This document shows positions 37,577 through 48,568 of a DNA stretch of 64,000 nucleotides, piece after piece. The DNA lies in the NCBI RefSeq assembly GCF_003664255.1, contig NZ_RCCV01000002.1:622501-686500 (forward strand), in the 5' to 3' direction. Source of the DNA: Micromonospora sp. M71_S20. Lineage in GTDB: Bacteria > Actinomycetota > Actinomycetes > Mycobacteriales > Micromonosporaceae. The notes under the pieces were generated by a model, which saw only the letters and a list, made by a program, of their open reading frames with translations, searched no databases and was not told the origin of the DNA. Within the stretch, counting starts at the first letter, position 1, and every line of letters starts with the position of its first letter. The translations under genes and the position numbers were made by a program.

Positions 37577-38001
37577 CAGGATTCACCCACTTCGCGCGTA
37601 ACAATGCGGCACTTCATCGGGAGCTTGTGGATCGCGCGACGCATCGCCTCTCGCGCGATCTGCTCGTTGGGGAAGGACATCTCGAAGAGAACCCGCCCCG
37701 GCTTGACGTTGGCGACCCACCACTCGGGCGAACCCTTACCGGAACCCATGCGGGTTTCCGCCGGCTTCTTGGTGAGAGCCTGGTCCGGGAAGATCGTGAT
37801 CCAGACCTTGCCACCACGCTTGATGTGGCGGGTCATCGCGATACGCGCCGACTCGATCTGGCGGTTCGTCACGTACGCCGGCTCGAGAGCCTGGATCCCG
37901 AACTCGCCGAACACCACCCGGTTACCACCCTTGGACGCGCCACTGCGGTCCGGGTGGTGCGGCTTGCGGAAGCCCTTCGGGGGCTTGCGCGGCATCAGCA
38001 T
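37576..38001 (-). CDS. rplP: 50S ribosomal protein L16 (uL16)
   Basis: 141 residues near the peptidyl transferase center: [20 protein letters not shown] and [20 protein letters not shown]. The ATG at 37999-38001 has AGGAGGG 8 bases upstream; the inner ATG 37995 is the more commonly annotated start. Confidence 0.97.
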
Positions 38002-38004
38002 CTG

Positions 38005-38862
38005 TCAGCCCTCCTGCTGCGTTTCTGCCGCGGCGGCGACGGCGGCGGGATCCACCGCGTCCCCACTCGGCGTCTCGGCCTGCTGCGCGATGGTCGTCGC
38101 GGCGGCGGCCCGGCCGGCCTCGGTACCGCCGGCGGTCGTGCCGGACGAGCCGGACCGGCCACGGCGCGGCCGCTCGGGGCGGTCGCCACGGTCACGGCGC
38201 GGACGCGACGGCGCCTCGGCCGGAGTCTCCCGACCCGGCACCGCGTCGCCCTTGTAGATCCAGACCTTCACGCCGATCCGGCCGAAGCTCGTACGGGCCT
38301 CGAAGAAGCCGTACTCGATGTTGGCCCGCAGCGTGTGCAGCGGGACCCGGCCCTCGCGGTAGAACTCGGTCCGGCTCATCTCGGCGCCGCCGAGACGACC
38401 CGAGACCTGGACCCGGATGCCCTTGCAGACCGGGTTCTTCATCGCGGACTGCATGGCCTTGCGCATCGCCCGACGGAAGCTGACCCGGCTGGAGAGCTGC
38501 TCGGCCACACCCTGTGCGACGAGCTGCGCGTCCGACTCGGGGTTCTTCACCTCGATGATGTTCAGCTGGACCTGCTTGCCGGTCAGCTTCTCGAGCTCGC
38601 CGCGGATCCGGTCGGCCTCCGCACCCTTACGGCCGATGACGATGCCCGGCCGGGCGGTGTGGATGTCGACGCGGACCCGGTCCCGGGTGCGCTCGATGTC
38701 GACCTTGGAGATGCCGGCGCGCTCGAGGCCCTTGGACATCATGCGGCGGATCTTGACGTCCTCGCCGATGTAGTCCTTGTAGAGCTTGTCCGCGAACCAG
38801 CGGGACTTCCAGTCGGTCGAGATGCCGAGCCGGAACCCGTGCGGGTGAACCTTCTGACCCAT
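38005..38862 (-). CDS. rpsC: 30S ribosomal protein S3 (uS3) with C-terminal extension
   Basis: 285 residues at the mRNA entry tunnel, with KH domain [20 protein letters not shown] and C-terminal [20 protein letters not shown]. About 65 extra Arg/Pro/Ala/Glu-rich residues follow ([16 protein letters not shown]), which the 233-residue E. coli protein lacks. Confidence 0.97.
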   Translation of the reverse strand: MGQKVHPHGFRLGISTDWKSRWFADKLYKDYIGEDVKIRRMMSKGLERAGISKVDIERTRDRVRVDIHTARPGIVIGRKGAEADRIRGELEKLTGKQVQLNIIEVKNPESDAQLVAQGVAEQLSSRVSFRRAMRKAMQSAMKNPVCKGIRVQVSGRLGGAEMSRTEFYREGRVPLHTLRANIEYGFFEARTSFGRIGVKVWIYKGDAVPGRETPAEAPSRPRRDRGDRPERPRRGRSGSSGTTAGGTEAGRAAAATTIAQQAETPSGDAVDPAAVAAAAETQQEG

Positions 38863-39329
38863 TACTCGGCGCCCTCCGTCTTGCTCTGCGTCTCGGCCGT
38901 CTCGGCCGGCTCCGCCTGCTTCGCCGGGGCCGCCTTCTTCGCGGCCGCCTTCTTCGGCGCGGCCGGCGCCACCGCCTCGACCGCGACGGTGATGTGGCAG
39001 GTGCGCTTGCGGATCCGGTACGCCCGGCCCTGCGCCCGCGGCTGGAACCGCTTCATGGTCGGGCCCTCGTCCACGAACGCCTCGCTGACGAGCAGCGCGT
39101 CGGGGTCCAGCCGCTCGTTGTTCTCCGCGTTGGCGATCGCGCTAGCGAGCACCTTGTACACCTGCTCGCTCGCAGCCTGCGGCGCGAACTGCAGCACCGT
39201 GAGCGCCTCCTTCGCGGGCAGGCCGCGGACGAGGTTGACCACCCGGCGCGCCTTCATCGGCGAGATGCGCACGTGCCGCGCAACCGCCCGCGCGCCCGGA
39301 AGCACCGGAGCGTCGCCCTTTCCTGGCAT
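38862..39329 (-). CDS. rplV: 50S ribosomal protein L22 (uL22) with Ala/Lys tail
   Basis: 155 residues lining the exit tunnel: [20 protein letters not shown] and [20 protein letters not shown]. The last ~35 residues are an [20 protein letters not shown] tail. Start at ATG/GTG 39329; the stop overlaps rpsC (TAATG). Confidence 0.97.
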   Translation of the reverse strand: MPGKGDAPVLPGARAVARHVRISPMKARRVVNLVRGLPAKEALTVLQFAPQAASEQVYKVLASAIANAENNERLDPDALLVSEAFVDEGPTMKRFQPRAQGRAYRIRKRTCHITVAVEAVAPAAPKKAAAKKAAPAKQAEPAETAETQSKTEGAE

Positions 39330-39369
39330 CGCTGTAACCCCTTGTTCCTCTATCCGTATGCCCGCGGCG

Positions 39370-39651
39370 TCAGCGCCGACGGCTCTTCCGGTCGTCCTTC
39401 TCGTGACCCTTGAACGTGCGGGTCAGCGCGAACTCGCCGAGCTTGTGCCCGACCATCGCCTCAGTCACGAACACGGGGACGTGCTTGCGTCCGTCGTGCA
39501 CGGCGATCGTGTGGCCCAGCATCTCGGGGATGATCGTCGAGCGCCGCGACCAGGTCTTGATGACGTTCTTCGAGCCCTTGTCGTTCTGCGTCTCCACCTT
39601 CTTGAGCAGGTGGTCGTCGATGAACGGGCCCTTCTTCAGGCTGCGAGGCAT
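39370..39651 (-). CDS. rpsS: 30S ribosomal protein S19 (uS19)
   Basis: 93 residues: [20 protein letters not shown] and [20 protein letters not shown]. Confidence 0.98.
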   Translation of the reverse strand: MPRSLKKGPFIDDHLLKKVETQNDKGSKNVIKTWSRRSTIIPEMLGHTIAVHDGRKHVPVFVTEAMVGHKLGEFALTRTFKGHEKDDRKSRRR

Positions 39652-39663
39652 GTCTTATCTCCC

Positions 39664-40503
39664 TCAGCCGCGCTTACGCGTGGCGTAGCGGCGGCGGACG
39701 ATCAGCCGGTCACTCGGCTGGCCCTTACGACGGGTGCGGCCCTCGGGCTTACCCTGCGGGTTGACCGGGTGGCGACCACCGGAGGTCTTACCCTCACCAC
39801 CACCGTGCGGGTGGTCGACCGGGTTCATGGCGACACCACGGACGGTCGGGCGCTTGCCCTTCCAGCGCATGCGGCCGGCCTTGCCCCAGTTGATGTTCGA
39901 CTGGTCGGCGTTGCCGATCTCGCCGATGCTGGCGCGGCAGCGGACGTCGACCCGCCGGATCTCGCCGGACGGCATGCGCAGGGTCGCGTACACGCCCTCA
40001 CGGCCGAGCAGCTGGATGCCGACGCCGGCCGAGCGGGCCAGCTTGGCGCCGCCGCCCGGACGCAGCTCCACGTTGTGGATCGTGGTACCGACCGGGATGT
40101 TGCGCAGCGGCAGGTTGTTGCCCGGCTTGATGTCGGCGCCCGGACCCGACTCGACGCGGTCGCCCTGCTTCAGGTCCTTCGGCGCGATGATGTAGCGCTT
40201 CTCGCCGTCGGCGTAGTGCAGCAGCGCGATGCGCGCGGTGCGGTTCGGGTCGTACTCGATGTGGGCGACCTTCGCCGGCACGCCGTCCTTGTCGACCCGC
40301 TTGAAGTCGATCAGACGGTACTGGCGCTTGTGACCGCCACCGTGGTGCCGCGTGGTGATCCGGCCGTGGGCGTTACGCCCGCCCTTCTTCGGCAGCGGAG
40401 CCAGCAGCGACTTCTCGGGCGTCGACCGGGTGATCTCAGCGAAGTCGGCGACGCTGGAGCCACGCCGGCCCGGCGTCGTCGGCTTGTACTTACGGATAGC
40501 CAT
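39664..40503 (-). CDS. rplB: 50S ribosomal protein L2 (uL2)
   Basis: 279-residue 23S-binding protein needed for peptidyl transfer and subunit joining: [20 protein letters not shown] and the universally conserved [17 protein letters not shown] containing the functional His. Confidence 0.98.
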   Translation of the reverse strand: MAIRKYKPTTPGRRGSSVADFAEITRSTPEKSLLAPLPKKGGRNAHGRITTRHHGGGHKRQYRLIDFKRVDKDGVPAKVAHIEYDPNRTARIALLHYADGEKRYIIAPKDLKQGDRVESGPGADIKPGNNLPLRNIPVGTTIHNVELRPGGGAKLARSAGVGIQLLGREGVYATLRMPSGEIRRVDVRCRASIGEIGNADQSNINWGKAGRMRWKGKRPTVRGVAMNPVDHPHGGGEGKTSGGRHPVNPQGKPEGRTRRKGQPSDRLIVRRRYATRKRG

Positions 40504-40515
40504 TGTCTACACCCC

Positions 40516-40818
40516 TCAGCTGACCGGGCCGCCGAAGGCCTCGATACGGTCACCGTCAGCCAGCTTCACGATCGCCCGCTTGGTGGCCTTACGCTGCCCG
40601 AAACCGGTCTTGGTCCGCTTGCGCTTGCCCTGGCGGTTGAGCGTGTTGACCGTCAGGACGCGGACGTCGAAGATCTGCTGGATCGCGATCTTGATCTCGG
40701 TCTTGTTCGCGTCCGGGTGCACCAGGAAGGTGTACCAGTTGCGGTTCAGCTCGCTGTAGCTCTTCTCCGAGACGACCGGCGCCACGATGATGTCGCGCGG
40801 GTCGGCGATCGTGCTCAC
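40516..40818 (-). CDS. rplW: 50S ribosomal protein L23 (uL23)
   Basis: 100 residues at the tunnel exit, docking site for trigger factor and [23 protein letters not shown] and [20 protein letters not shown]. The start overlaps the rplD stop by four bases. Confidence 0.98.
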   Translation of the reverse strand: MSTIADPRDIIVAPVVSEKSYSELNRNWYTFLVHPDANKTEIKIAIQQIFDVRVLTVNTLNRQGKRKRTKTGFGQRKATKRAIVKLADGDRIEAFGGPVS

Positions 40819-41465
40819 TTGCCACCCTCCTCGGTGGTCTCGGCGGGAACACCCAGGAACTCGTCCAGGGCGTCCTTGGTGAAGACCACGTCGTCGGCCA
40901 CCAGCACGTCGTACGTGTTGAGCTGGCCGGCCTCGATCAGGTGCACCCGCGGCTCGTTGCGCAGCGACACCCAGTTCAGCTCGTCGGTGCTGCTCAGCAC
41001 GACCAAGACCCGGCGGGCCTCGGTCAGCTTCGCCAGCGTGGCCAGGGCGGCCTTGGTCGACGGCTTCTCGCCCGAGACGAACGCCTCGACGACGTGCACC
41101 TGCCCGGCGCGGGCCCGGTCAGAGAGGGCGCCACGCAGGGCGGCGGCCTTCATCTTCTTCGGGGTCCGCTGGCTGTAGTCGCGCGGCACGGGGCCGTGCA
41201 CGACGCCACCGCCGGCGAACTGCGGCGCGCGGATCGAGCCCTGCCGGGCGCGACCGGTGCCCTTCTGCTTGTACGGCTTCTTGCCGCCACCGGCGACCTC
41301 GCCGCGGGTCTTGACCTTGTGCGTGCCCTGCCGGGCCGCCGCGAGCTGAGCCACCACGACCTGGTGCATCAGCGCGACGTTGGCCTGGACGTCGAAGATG
41401 TCGGCGGGCAGCTCGACGGAGCCGCTCTTGGAGCCTTCGACGGTGAGGACGTCAACGGTGGTCAC
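40815..41465 (-). CDS. rplD: 50S ribosomal protein L4 (uL4)
   Basis: 216 residues with a tunnel-reaching loop ([20 protein letters not shown]) and [20 protein letters not shown] near the end. In E. coli L4 represses its own S10 operon by attenuation. The start overlaps rplC by four bases. Confidence 0.98.
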   Translation of the reverse strand: MTTVDVLTVEGSKSGSVELPADIFDVQANVALMHQVVVAQLAAARQGTHKVKTRGEVAGGGKKPYKQKGTGRARQGSIRAPQFAGGGVVHGPVPRDYSQRTPKKMKAAALRGALSDRARAGQVHVVEAFVSGEKPSTKAALATLAKLTEARRVLVVLSSTDELNWVSLRNEPRVHLIEAGQLNTYDVLVADDVVFTKDALDEFLGVPAETTEEGGK

Positions 41466-42127
41466 TTGGCCGCACCGCCCTTCTTCGCCTTGGTCTTGGC
41501 CGCGGTACGGACCAGGACCAGCGCGCCCTTGGGGCCGGGAATGGCGCCACGGACGAGCAGGAGGTTGTTCTCGGTGTCGACCGCCTGGACGGTCAGGTTC
41601 TGCACGGTGTAGCGCACGCCACCCATCCGGCCGGCCATCCGAGTGCCCTTGAAGACACGACCCGGGGTGGCGCAGGCGCCGATGGAGCCCGGCGAGCGGT
41701 GCTTGCGCTCGACACCGTGGCTGGCGCGCAGACCGTGGAAGCCGTGCCGCTTCATCGGGCCGGCGTAGCCCTTGCCCTTGGTCTTGCCGGTCACGTCGAT
41801 GGAGACGCCGGCCGGGAACTCCTCGACCGTGATCTCCTGGCCGAGCGAGTAGTCCGCCGCGTCGGCGGTGCGCAGCTCGACGATGTGCCGGCGCGGCGCG
41901 ACGTCGGCCTTCGCGTAGTGCCCGCTGATCGGCTTCTTGACCTTGCGCGGGTCGATCGTGCCGTACGCGAGCTGGACCGCGGAGTAACCGTCCTTCTCGG
42001 CGCTACGAACCTGGCTGATGACGCACGGGCCGGCCTCGACCACGGTCACCGGGACAACACGGTTGTTGTCCCAGACCTGGGTCATGCCGAGCTTGGCGCC
42101 CAGGATCCCCTTGACTTGCCTGTCCAT
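41462..42127 (-). CDS. rplC: 50S ribosomal protein L3 (uL3)
   Basis: 221 residues: [20 protein letters not shown] and [20 protein letters not shown] (the loop approaching the peptidyl transferase center; Gln of the methylated HGSR-like stretch is not obvious). Confidence 0.98.
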   Translation of the reverse strand: MDRQVKGILGAKLGMTQVWDNNRVVPVTVVEAGPCVISQVRSAEKDGYSAVQLAYGTIDPRKVKKPISGHYAKADVAPRRHIVELRTADAADYSLGQEITVEEFPAGVSIDVTGKTKGKGYAGPMKRHGFHGLRASHGVERKHRSPGSIGACATPGRVFKGTRMAGRMGGVRYTVQNLTVQAVDTENNLLLVRGAIPGPKGALVLVRTAAKTKAKKGGAAK

Positions 42128-42138
42128 TTGTCCGGTCC

Positions 42139-42447
42139 CTACAGCTTGATCTCGATGTCGACGCCAGCCGGCAGGTCGAGGCGCATGAGCGAGTCGACCG
42201 TCTTCGGGGTCGGGTCGATGATGTCGATCAGCCGCTTGTGCGTGCGCATCTCGAAGTGCTCGCGCGAGTCCTTGTACTTGTGCGGCGAGCGGATAACGCA
42301 GAAACGGTTGATCTCCGTGGGCAGCGGCACCGGGCCCGCGACCTGCGCCCCGGTACGCGTCACCGTCTCGACGATCTTCCGAGCCGAGGAGTCGACGACC
42401 TCGTGGTCATAGGCCTTGAGCCGGATGCGGATCTTCTGTCCCGCCAT
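42139..42447 (-). CDS. rpsJ: 30S ribosomal protein S10 (uS10)/NusE
   Basis: 102 residues, also a transcription antitermination factor: [20 protein letters not shown] and [20 protein letters not shown]. The ATG at 42445-42447 is the conserved start. First gene of the S10 operon, preceded by a 350-base leader/promoter region. Confidence 0.98.
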
Positions 42448-42642
42448 GGTGGCTTCTGTTCCTTCTCTCGATGCCGCTGTGTTGCGGGCGCCTGTACCGG
42501 CTGGCACAGGCCCACTTCGCCGACCCCCGCGGTCGGGCGTGTCGCGCCCTCGGGCCAGGCTCCGCCCCGGGACTCCGGAGCGACTCTGACCGCGCGGTGG
42601 GTCAAGGCGTCGATCGCACTACCGCGACCTGAACGCCGCGCG

Positions 42643-42675
42643 AGGGTGGTTGGCGGACGGGCCGCCAACCACCCT
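42643..42675 (-). terminator. Terminator-like hairpin in the tuf-rpsJ region
   Basis: Perfect 14-bp stem (42643-42656 with 42662-42675) and 5-base loop. It either ends the str operon after tuf or, if the S10 promoter lies upstream of it, works as an attenuator in the S10 leader. Confidence 0.78.
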
Positions 42676-42752
42676 ACGCTCGACTGCTCTGCCACCCGGA
42701 GGTTCAGCGAAAGCCGAACACAGGCAGCGAACTGTCGTTACGCAACCTGACT

Positions 42753-42782
42753 AGTATGCCGCACGACCGGCGGCGGGTCTAA
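42753..42782 (-). promoter_or_regulatory. Candidate S10 operon promoter
   Basis: On the minus strand TTAGAC (42777-42782), an 18-base spacer and CATACT (42753-42758), followed by CTAGT. Only a moderate match to a primary-sigma promoter. Confidence 0.4.
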
Positions 42783-42797
42783 TCGGGGTTACCTAGC

Positions 42798-43991
42798 TCA
42801 CTTGATGATCTTGGTGACGAACCCGGCGCCGACGGTGCGGCCACCCTCGCGGATCGCGAACTTGAGGTTCTCCTCCATGGCGATGGGCTGGATCAGCTTC
42901 ACCGTCATGGTGGTGTTGTCACCCGGCATGACCATCTCGGTGCCCTCGGGGAGGGTGACGACACCGGTGACGTCCGTGGTCCGGAAGTAGAACTGCGGAC
43001 GGTAGTTCTGGAAGAACGGGGTGTGGCGGCCACCCTCCTCCTTGGAGAGGATGTAGACCGTCGCCTCGAACTCCGTGTGCGGGGTCGTGGTGCCCGGCTT
43101 GATGACGACCATGCCGCGCTCGACGTCCTCGCGCTTGATGCCACGCAGCAGCAGACCGACGTTCTCGCCCGCGCGGGCCTCGTCGAGCAGCTTGCGGAAC
43201 ATCTCGATGCCGGTGCAGGTGGTCTTCATCGACTTCTCGCGAATGCCGACGATCTCCACCTCCTCGTTCGGCTTGAGCACGCCACGCTCGGCGCGGCCCG
43301 TGACGACCGTGCCACGACCGGTGATCGTGAAGACGTCCTCGATGGGCATGAGGAACGGCTTCTCGGTCTCGCGCTCCGGCTGCGGGATCGCGGTGTCGAC
43401 CGCGGTCATCAGGTCCAGCAGCTTGCCGGTCCACTCGGGGTCACCCTCGAGGGCCTTCAGCGCGGAGACCCGCACGACCGGCAGGTCGTCGCCCGGGTAG
43501 TCCTGGTTCGACAGCAGCTCACGAACCTCGAGCTCGACGAGCTCCAGGAGCTCCTCGTCGTCGACCATGTCGCTCTTGTTGAGCGCCACGACGATGTACG
43601 GCACGCCGACCTGGCGGGCCAGCAGCACGTGCTCGCGGGTCTGCGGCATCGGACCGTCGGTCGCCGCGACCACCAGGATCGCGCCGTCCATCTGGGCGGC
43701 ACCGGTGATCATGTTCTTGATGTAGTCGGCGTGACCGGGGCAGTCGACGTGCGCGTAGTGCCGCGCCTCGGTCTGGTACTCGACGTGCGCGATGGAGATC
43801 GTGATGCCGCGGGCCTTCTCCTCCGGCGCCTTGTCGATCTCGTCGAACGGCGTGTACGGGTTCAGGTCCGGGTACTGGTCGTGCAGGACCTTGGTGATGG
43901 CCGCCGTCAGCGTCGTCTTACCGTGGTCGATGTGACCAATGGTGCCGATGTTGACGTGCGGCTTAGTCCGCTCGAACTTCGCCTTCGCCAC
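42798..43991 (-). CDS. tuf: Elongation factor Tu
   Basis: 397-residue GTPase delivering aminoacyl-tRNA. P-loop [18 protein letters not shown] (G3) and NKSD (G4) are present, with the two beta-barrel domains following ([22 protein letters not shown]). The GTG at 43989-43991 has AGGAGG five bases upstream and gives the normal EF-Tu length. Last gene of the str operon. Confidence 0.98.
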   Translation of the reverse strand: MAKAKFERTKPHVNIGTIGHIDHGKTTLTAAITKVLHDQYPDLNPYTPFDEIDKAPEEKARGITISIAHVEYQTEARHYAHVDCPGHADYIKNMITGAAQMDGAILVVAATDGPMPQTREHVLLARQVGVPYIVVALNKSDMVDDEELLELVELEVRELLSNQDYPGDDLPVVRVSALKALEGDPEWTGKLLDLMTAVDTAIPQPERETEKPFLMPIEDVFTITGRGTVVTGRAERGVLKPNEEVEIVGIREKSMKTTCTGIEMFRKLLDEARAGENVGLLLRGIKREDVERGMVVIKPGTTTPHTEFEATVYILSKEEGGRHTPFFQNYRPQFYFRTTDVTGVVTLPEGTEMVMPGDNTTMTVKLIQPIAMEENLKFAIREGGRTVGAGFVTKIIK

Positions 43992-44140
43992 TGGGTCCTC
44001 CTGTGGACTTCTTGGTTCGTACGCCCGGCGCGCCGGTCGGCGCTTAGGACTCTGTCGACAGCCTTTCCGGCCTGACGGCCGGAGAGCTTTGGTGGGTTCT
44101 GCGGCGATGAAGCCTACAGGCCCGGTCTCACGCGTTCCGA

Positions 44141-44184
44141 CCGAGGTGGCCGCGGGCGGGAGCACCCTCCCGCGACCGCCTCGG
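44141..44184 (-). terminator. Hairpin between fusA and tuf
   Basis: A 16-base imperfect stem (44141-44156 with 44169-44184; two non-Watson-Crick positions) 23 bases after the fusA stop. The fusA-tuf gap is 216 bases, long enough for an independent tuf promoter, though none was clear. Confidence 0.5.
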
Positions 44185-44207
44185 ATCATCGATCACGTCA
44201 GGTGAGG

Positions 44208-46304
44208 TCACTCACCCGTCGCCTTGGCGATGATCTCCTTCGCGACCGAGGACGGAACCTCGGCGTAGGAGTCGAACTGCATGCTGTAGCTAGCCCGGCC
44301 CTGGGTCTTCGACCGCAGGTCGCCGACGTAGCCGAACATCTCCGACAACGGCACCAGAGCCTTGACGACGCGGGCGCCGCTGCGCTCCTCCATCGCCTGG
44401 ATGATGCCGCGGCGGGAGTTGAGGTCGCCGATGACGTCACCCATGTTCTCCTCAGGAGTGGTGACCTCAACGGCCATCATCGGCTCGAGGAGCGCGGGGT
44501 CGGCCTTGCGGGCCGCCTCCTTCATCGCCATCGAGCCGGCGATCTTGAATGCCATTTCCGACGAGTCGACCTCGTGGTACTGGCCGTCCACCAGCGTCAG
44601 CTTGACACCCACCAGCGGGAAGCCGGCGAGGATGCCGTACTGCATGGCGTCCTGCGCGCCCGCGTCCACCGACGGGATGAACTCCCGGGGGATGCGGCCA
44701 CCGGTCACCGCGTTGGCGAACTCGTAGGTCGGGGCGTCGTTGCCCAGCGGCAGCGGCTCCAGGCTGATGATCACCCGGGCGTACTGGCCGGAACCACCGG
44801 TCTGCTTCTTGTGGGTGTACTCGACCTTCTCCACCTTGCGGCGGATGGTCTCGCGGTACGCCACCTGCGGCTTGCCGATGTTGGCCTCGACGTTGAACTC
44901 GCGGCGCATCCGGTCGACCAGGATGTCCAGGTGCAGCTCGCCCATGCCGGAGATGACCGTCTGGCCGGTCTGGTCGTCCAGCTTGACGCGGAAGGTCGGG
45001 TCCTCCTCGGCCAGCCGCTGGATGGCGGTGCTGAGCTTCTCCTGGTCGGCCTTGGTCTTCGGCTCGATGGCGACCTCGATGACCGGCTCCGGGAAGGTCA
45101 TCGACTCCAGGATGACCGGGTTCGCCGGGTCGCACAGCGTGTCACCGGTGGTGGTCTGCTTCAGACCCTGCACCGCGATGATGTCGCCAGCCTGGGCCGA
45201 GCCGCGCTCTTCCCGCTTGTTGGCGTGCATCTGGTAGATCTTGCCGATCCGCTCCTTGCGGTCCTTGGTGGAGTTGACCACCTGGGAACCGGACTCGAGC
45301 GTGCCGGAGTAGATCCGGACGTAGGTGAGCTTGCCGAGGTGCTTGTCCGTCTGGATCTTGAAGGCGAGGCCCGAGAACGGCTCCGACTTGGACGGCTTGC
45401 GCTGCAGCGGCGTCTCGCCGTCGGTGGCCGTGCCCTCGATCGCCGGGATGTCCAGCGGCGACGGCAGGTACGCGACGACCGCGTCGAGCATCGGCTGGAT
45501 GCCCTTGTTCTTGAAGGCGGTGCCGGTGAGAACCGGGTTGGCCTTGCCGTCGATGGTGGCCCGGCGGATGGCGGCCTTGATCTCCTCGACGGAGATCTCC
45601 TCGCCCTCCAGGTACTTCTCCATCACCGCGTCGTCGACGTCGGCCAGGGTCTCCATCAGCTTCTCGCGCCACTCGGCGGCGGAGTCGGCGAGGTCGGCCG
45701 GGATCTCCTCGATCGCGTAGTCCTCACCCTTCTGCGTCTCGCCGCGCCAGGTGAGGGCCCGCATCTCGACCAGGTCGACCACGCCGATGAAGTCGGACTC
45801 GGCGCCGATCGGGATCTGGAGAACCAGCGGGGTGGCGTTGAGCCGGTCGATCATCATCTGCACGCAGCGGAAGAAGTCGGCACCGGTCCGGTCGAGCTTG
45901 TTGACGAAGCACATCCGGGGGACGTTGTACTTGTCCGCCTGCCGCCAGACGTTCTCCGTCTGCGGCTCCACGCCGGCGACACCGTCGTAGACCGCTACCG
46001 CGCCGTCCAGCACCCGCAGCGACCGCTCGACCTCGACCGTGAAGTCGACGTGGCCGGGCGTGTCGATGATCTGGATCGTGTGGCCCTTCCACTCACACTT
46101 GGTAGCAGCGGAGGTGATGGTGATACCACGCTCCTGCTCCTGCTCCATCCAGTCCATGACGGCACCGCCCTCGTGGACCTCACCGATCTTGTACGTGATG
46201 CCGGTGTAGAACAGGATCCGCTCGGTGGTGGTGGTCTTACCGGCATCGATGTGGGCCATGATGCCGATGTTGCGTACGTTGGCGAGCGCGTCTGCGGCGG
46301 CCAC
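44208..46304 (-). CDS. fusA: Elongation factor G
   Basis: 698-residue translocase GTPase: P-loop [23 protein letters not shown] and NKLD, then domains II-V ([40 protein letters not shown]). GTG start. This is the canonical length, and the gene sits in its standard str position. Confidence 0.98.
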   Translation of the reverse strand: MAAADALANVRNIGIMAHIDAGKTTTTERILFYTGITYKIGEVHEGGAVMDWMEQEQERGITITSAATKCEWKGHTIQIIDTPGHVDFTVEVERSLRVLDGAVAVYDGVAGVEPQTENVWRQADKYNVPRMCFVNKLDRTGADFFRCVQMMIDRLNATPLVLQIPIGAESDFIGVVDLVEMRALTWRGETQKGEDYAIEEIPADLADSAAEWREKLMETLADVDDAVMEKYLEGEEISVEEIKAAIRRATIDGKANPVLTGTAFKNKGIQPMLDAVVAYLPSPLDIPAIEGTATDGETPLQRKPSKSEPFSGLAFKIQTDKHLGKLTYVRIYSGTLESGSQVVNSTKDRKERIGKIYQMHANKREERGSAQAGDIIAVQGLKQTTTGDTLCDPANPVILESMTFPEPVIEVAIEPKTKADQEKLSTAIQRLAEEDPTFRVKLDDQTGQTVISGMGELHLDILVDRMRREFNVEANIGKPQVAYRETIRRKVEKVEYTHKKQTGGSGQYARVIISLEPLPLGNDAPTYEFANAVTGGRIPREFIPSVDAGAQDAMQYGILAGFPLVGVKLTLVDGQYHEVDSSEMAFKIAGSMAMKEAARKADPALLEPMMAVEVTTPEENMGDVIGDLNSRRGIIQAMEERSGARVVKALVPLSEMFGYVGDLRSKTQGRASYSMQFDSYAEVPSSVAKEIIAKATGE

Positions 46305-46344
46305 TTCAATCCCTACTTATCGTCGTCTCGACACAACTGGTGGC

Positions 46345-46373
46345 GGTTCCGGCGCCCCGAGGGCGCCGGAACC
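46345..46373 (-). terminator. Hairpin between rpsG and fusA
   Basis: Perfect 12-bp stem (46345-46356 with 46362-46373) and 5-base loop just 7 bases after the rpsG stop. A full terminator here would cut off fusA, so partial termination or transcript processing is inferred. Confidence 0.65.
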
Positions 46374-46379
46374 AGGGTG

Positions 46380-46850
46380 TTACCAGCGGTAGTGCGCGAA
46401 GGCCTTGTTGGACTCGGCCATCTTGTGCGTGTCCTCGCGCCGCTTGACGGCGGCACCGAGGCCGTTGCTCGCGTCCAGCAGCTCGTTCATCAGCCGCTCG
46501 ATCATGGTCTTCTCGCGACGGGCGCGGGAGTAGGTGACCAGCCAGCGCAGGCCCAGGGTGGTCGCCCGGGCGGGGCGGACCTCGACCGGGACCTGGTAGG
46601 TGGCGCCACCGACGCGGCGGCTGCGCACCTCGAGGGTCGGCTTGACGTTGTCCATCGCCCGCTTGAGGGTGACGACCGGGTCGGTGCCGGACTTCTCGCG
46701 GCAGCCCTCGAGGGCGGCGTAGACGATGCGCTCGGCGAGCTGACGCTTACCGCGCAGGAGGATCTTGTTCACCAACTGGGTGACCAGCGGCGAGTTGTAC
46801 ACCGGGTCAGCGACCAGCGGCTTCCGCGGAGCGGGTCCCTTACGCGGCAT
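46380..46850 (-). CDS. rpsG: 30S ribosomal protein S7 (uS7)
   Basis: 156-residue head organiser: [20 protein letters not shown] and [20 protein letters not shown]. The ATG at 46848-46850 lies one base after the rpsL stop. Confidence 0.98.
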   Translation of the reverse strand: MPRKGPAPRKPLVADPVYNSPLVTQLVNKILLRGKRQLAERIVYAALEGCREKSGTDPVVTLKRAMDNVKPTLEVRSRRVGGATYQVPVEVRPARATTLGLRWLVTYSRARREKTMIERLMNELLDASNGLGAAVKRREDTHKMAESNKAFAHYRW

Positions 46851-46851
46851 G

Positions 46852-47226
46852 TCAGCTCTTCTCCTTCTTCGCGCCGTAACGGCTGCGCGCCTGCTTGCGG
46901 TTGCGGACACCCTGGGTGTCCAGCGAACCGCGGACGATCTTGTAACGCACGCCGGGGAGGTCCTTCACCCGGCCGCCGCGGACGAGCACGATCGAGTGCT
47001 CCTGCAGGTTGTGGCCGACGCCCGGGATGTAGGCGGTCACCTCGATCTGGCTGCTGAGCTTGACACGAGCGACCTTGCGCAGCGCCGAGTTCGGCTTCTT
47101 CGGGGTGGTGGTGTACACGCGGGTGCACACGCCGCGCCGCTGAGGGGAACCCTTCAGCGCCGGGGTCTTGGTCTTACTCGTCTTAGCCTGGCGGCCCTTT
47201 CGGACCAGCTGCTGGATCGTGGGCAC
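46852..47226 (-). CDS. rpsL: 30S ribosomal protein S12 (uS12)
   Basis: 124-residue decoding-site protein: [20 protein letters not shown] and [19 protein letters not shown]. The two streptomycin-resistance positions are wild type: Lys43 (in PKKPN) and Lys88 (in GGRVKDLPG). The GTG at 47224-47226 has CGGAG upstream. First gene of the str operon. Confidence 0.98.
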   Translation of the reverse strand: MPTIQQLVRKGRQAKTSKTKTPALKGSPQRRGVCTRVYTTTPKKPNSALRKVARVKLSSQIEVTAYIPGVGHNLQEHSIVLVRGGRVKDLPGVRYKIVRGSLDTQGVRNRKQARSRYGAKKEKS

Positions 47227-47718
47227 CGGGTTTCTCCGCTCCCTTCGGCCGCCTGGTGGCGGCCGCACCGTCTGCCGTAGCCGACCTGATGGCCGACTCT
47301 CCTACATTCCGACCAGGGCCACCTCGCGATGGTCCCGGCACCCGCGGTCGGGCGTGTCGCCCAGCTCACGGCCCCGGCGCCGACGCTCGCGCGTGTCGAC
47401 GGGGTCTTGCACCGGCGCACGGCAGGCCGCGCGCCGGATCTTTGGCTTTGTCGTGCTCCCACGCGATCTCCGGCTCACCGGATCCAGCGCACGCACGAGT
47501 TGCCCGGGCTTGCCCGGGCACAAGGGGAAAGAGTACCTACCACAACCGCACAGGTCAAAACGGAGCGGCCGGCGGAGCGTCCACCGCCTGCCGATCGAAC
47601 CCGTCGCGCCTACCCGCCCGTGGTGGGCACCTACGGATCCAAGTGTACCGGCTTCCCCGCGGACCGGCCCGTCGACCCCGTCACGGCCGCCGTCACGCCC
47701 CACGGCCGCGCGCGGGCG
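47227..47718 (-). promoter_or_regulatory. str operon promoter/leader region
   Basis: 492 non-coding bases upstream of rpsL. It holds a good promoter at 47530-47558 and a second isolated TACACT hexamer near 47645 on the minus strand. The leader would be about 300 nt. No gene is supported. Confidence 0.6.
47530..47558 (-). promoter_or_regulatory. Promoter of the str operon (rpsL-rpsG-fusA-tuf)
   Basis: On the minus strand TTGACC (47553-47558), 17-base spacer, TACTCT (47530-47535); predicted start near 47523. Near-consensus primary sigma promoter. Confidence 0.75.
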
Positions 47719-48453
47719 TCACCCGAGCGTCAGCAGCAACGCCAACCCCAGGCCGAGCAGGCTGAGCAGCAGCCCCGCCCCGCCACAGCTGACCCCGGCC
47801 ACCGCCAGGCCCCGCCCGGTGAACCGGACCGCCGGCGGGGCGGTCGGGCGGCGGATCTGCCGCATCCCCAGCAGGCCGGCCACGACGGCGCCCGCGCCGG
47901 CCAGCACGCCCAGCACGGTGAAGGCGCCGGCCGCCCAGGCGCCGCCCACGCCGCCGACCGCGCCGATACAGATCACCAGCATCGCGACCAGCGTCGAGAC
48001 GATCCCGGCCACCAGCGAACCCACGGCCAGGCCGGAGGTGACCGGCGGCACGTCGAGGTGCACCACGCCGAAGGGCGTGCCCGCGACCGGGTCGACCCGC
48101 TTCGGCGGCCGGGCGGCCTCGCGCGGTGGCGGGGGCGGGGCGAGCGGGCCCGGACCCCAGCCCGGAGCCGGCGACGGGCCCGCTCCCGCGGGCGAGGTCC
48201 CCCACGGGGACACCGACGACGGACCCGGGTCCCCACCGGCGGACGAGGCACCCCAGGGCAACGCCGACGACGGGCCCGGGTCCCCTCCCCCGGACGGGGC
48301 GTGCCAGGGCGACGCCGGCGGCGGGTACCCCGGCGCGACGGACCCACTGCCCGCGTCGGGTCGCCCCCACTGCGTCCCGCCGGGCGGGGCGTCGGGATTC
48401 GCGGCGGGGGGCGCCACGGGATCGCCGCCCGGGTAGCGCGCCGGTTCCGTCAC
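47719..48453 (-). CDS. DUF4190-type membrane protein with Pro/Gly-rich N-terminus
   Basis: 244 residues. A long Pro/Gly/Ser-rich cytoplasmic half (SSALPWGASSAGGDPGPSS repeats) is followed by the DUF4190-like pattern of hydrophobic helices (TSGLAVGSLVAGIVSTLVAM, TVLGVLAGAGAVVAGLLGMR, then RGLAVAGVSCGGAGLLLSLL). The GTG at 48451-48453 has AGGAGG four bases upstream. Function unknown. It stands with a second DUF4190-like gene between rpoC and rpsL. Confidence 0.75.
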   Translation of the reverse strand: MTEPARYPGGDPVAPPAANPDAPPGGTQWGRPDAGSGSVAPGYPPPASPWHAPSGGGDPGPSSALPWGASSAGGDPGPSSVSPWGTSPAGAGPSPAPGWGPGPLAPPPPPREAARPPKRVDPVAGTPFGVVHLDVPPVTSGLAVGSLVAGIVSTLVAMLVICIGAVGGVGGAWAAGAFTVLGVLAGAGAVVAGLLGMRQIRRPTAPPAVRFTGRGLAVAGVSCGGAGLLLSLLGLGLALLLTLG

Positions 48454-48568
48454 GGGTCCTCCTGTCGACGTCTCGGCGTCCACCGCCGCGCGACGGACAC
48501 CGGGCCAGGCTACCGCCGCCGGTCCACGGCCCGCGCCCGGCGCGGGACCCGTTCCCCTCGGACGGCAG

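Larger units (their letters stand above)
42448..42797 (-). other. tuf-rpsJ intergenic region (S10 promoter/leader)
   Basis: 350 non-coding bases containing a promoter candidate just after the tuf stop (42753-42782) and, between it and rpsJ, a perfect 14-bp terminator-like hairpin (42643-42675). A TTGACC at about 42588-42593 on the minus strand has no matching -10. No gene is supported. Confidence 0.6.

Noticed and set aside
37627..41178. 1183-residue plus-strand open frame across rpsC-rplW
   Set aside because: Antisense shadow of the ribosomal genes produced by GC-rich codon positions; no protein family pattern and no ribosome-binding site.
46852..47226. Streptomycin-resistance allele of rpsL
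   Set aside because: Lys43 and Lys88 are both wild type.
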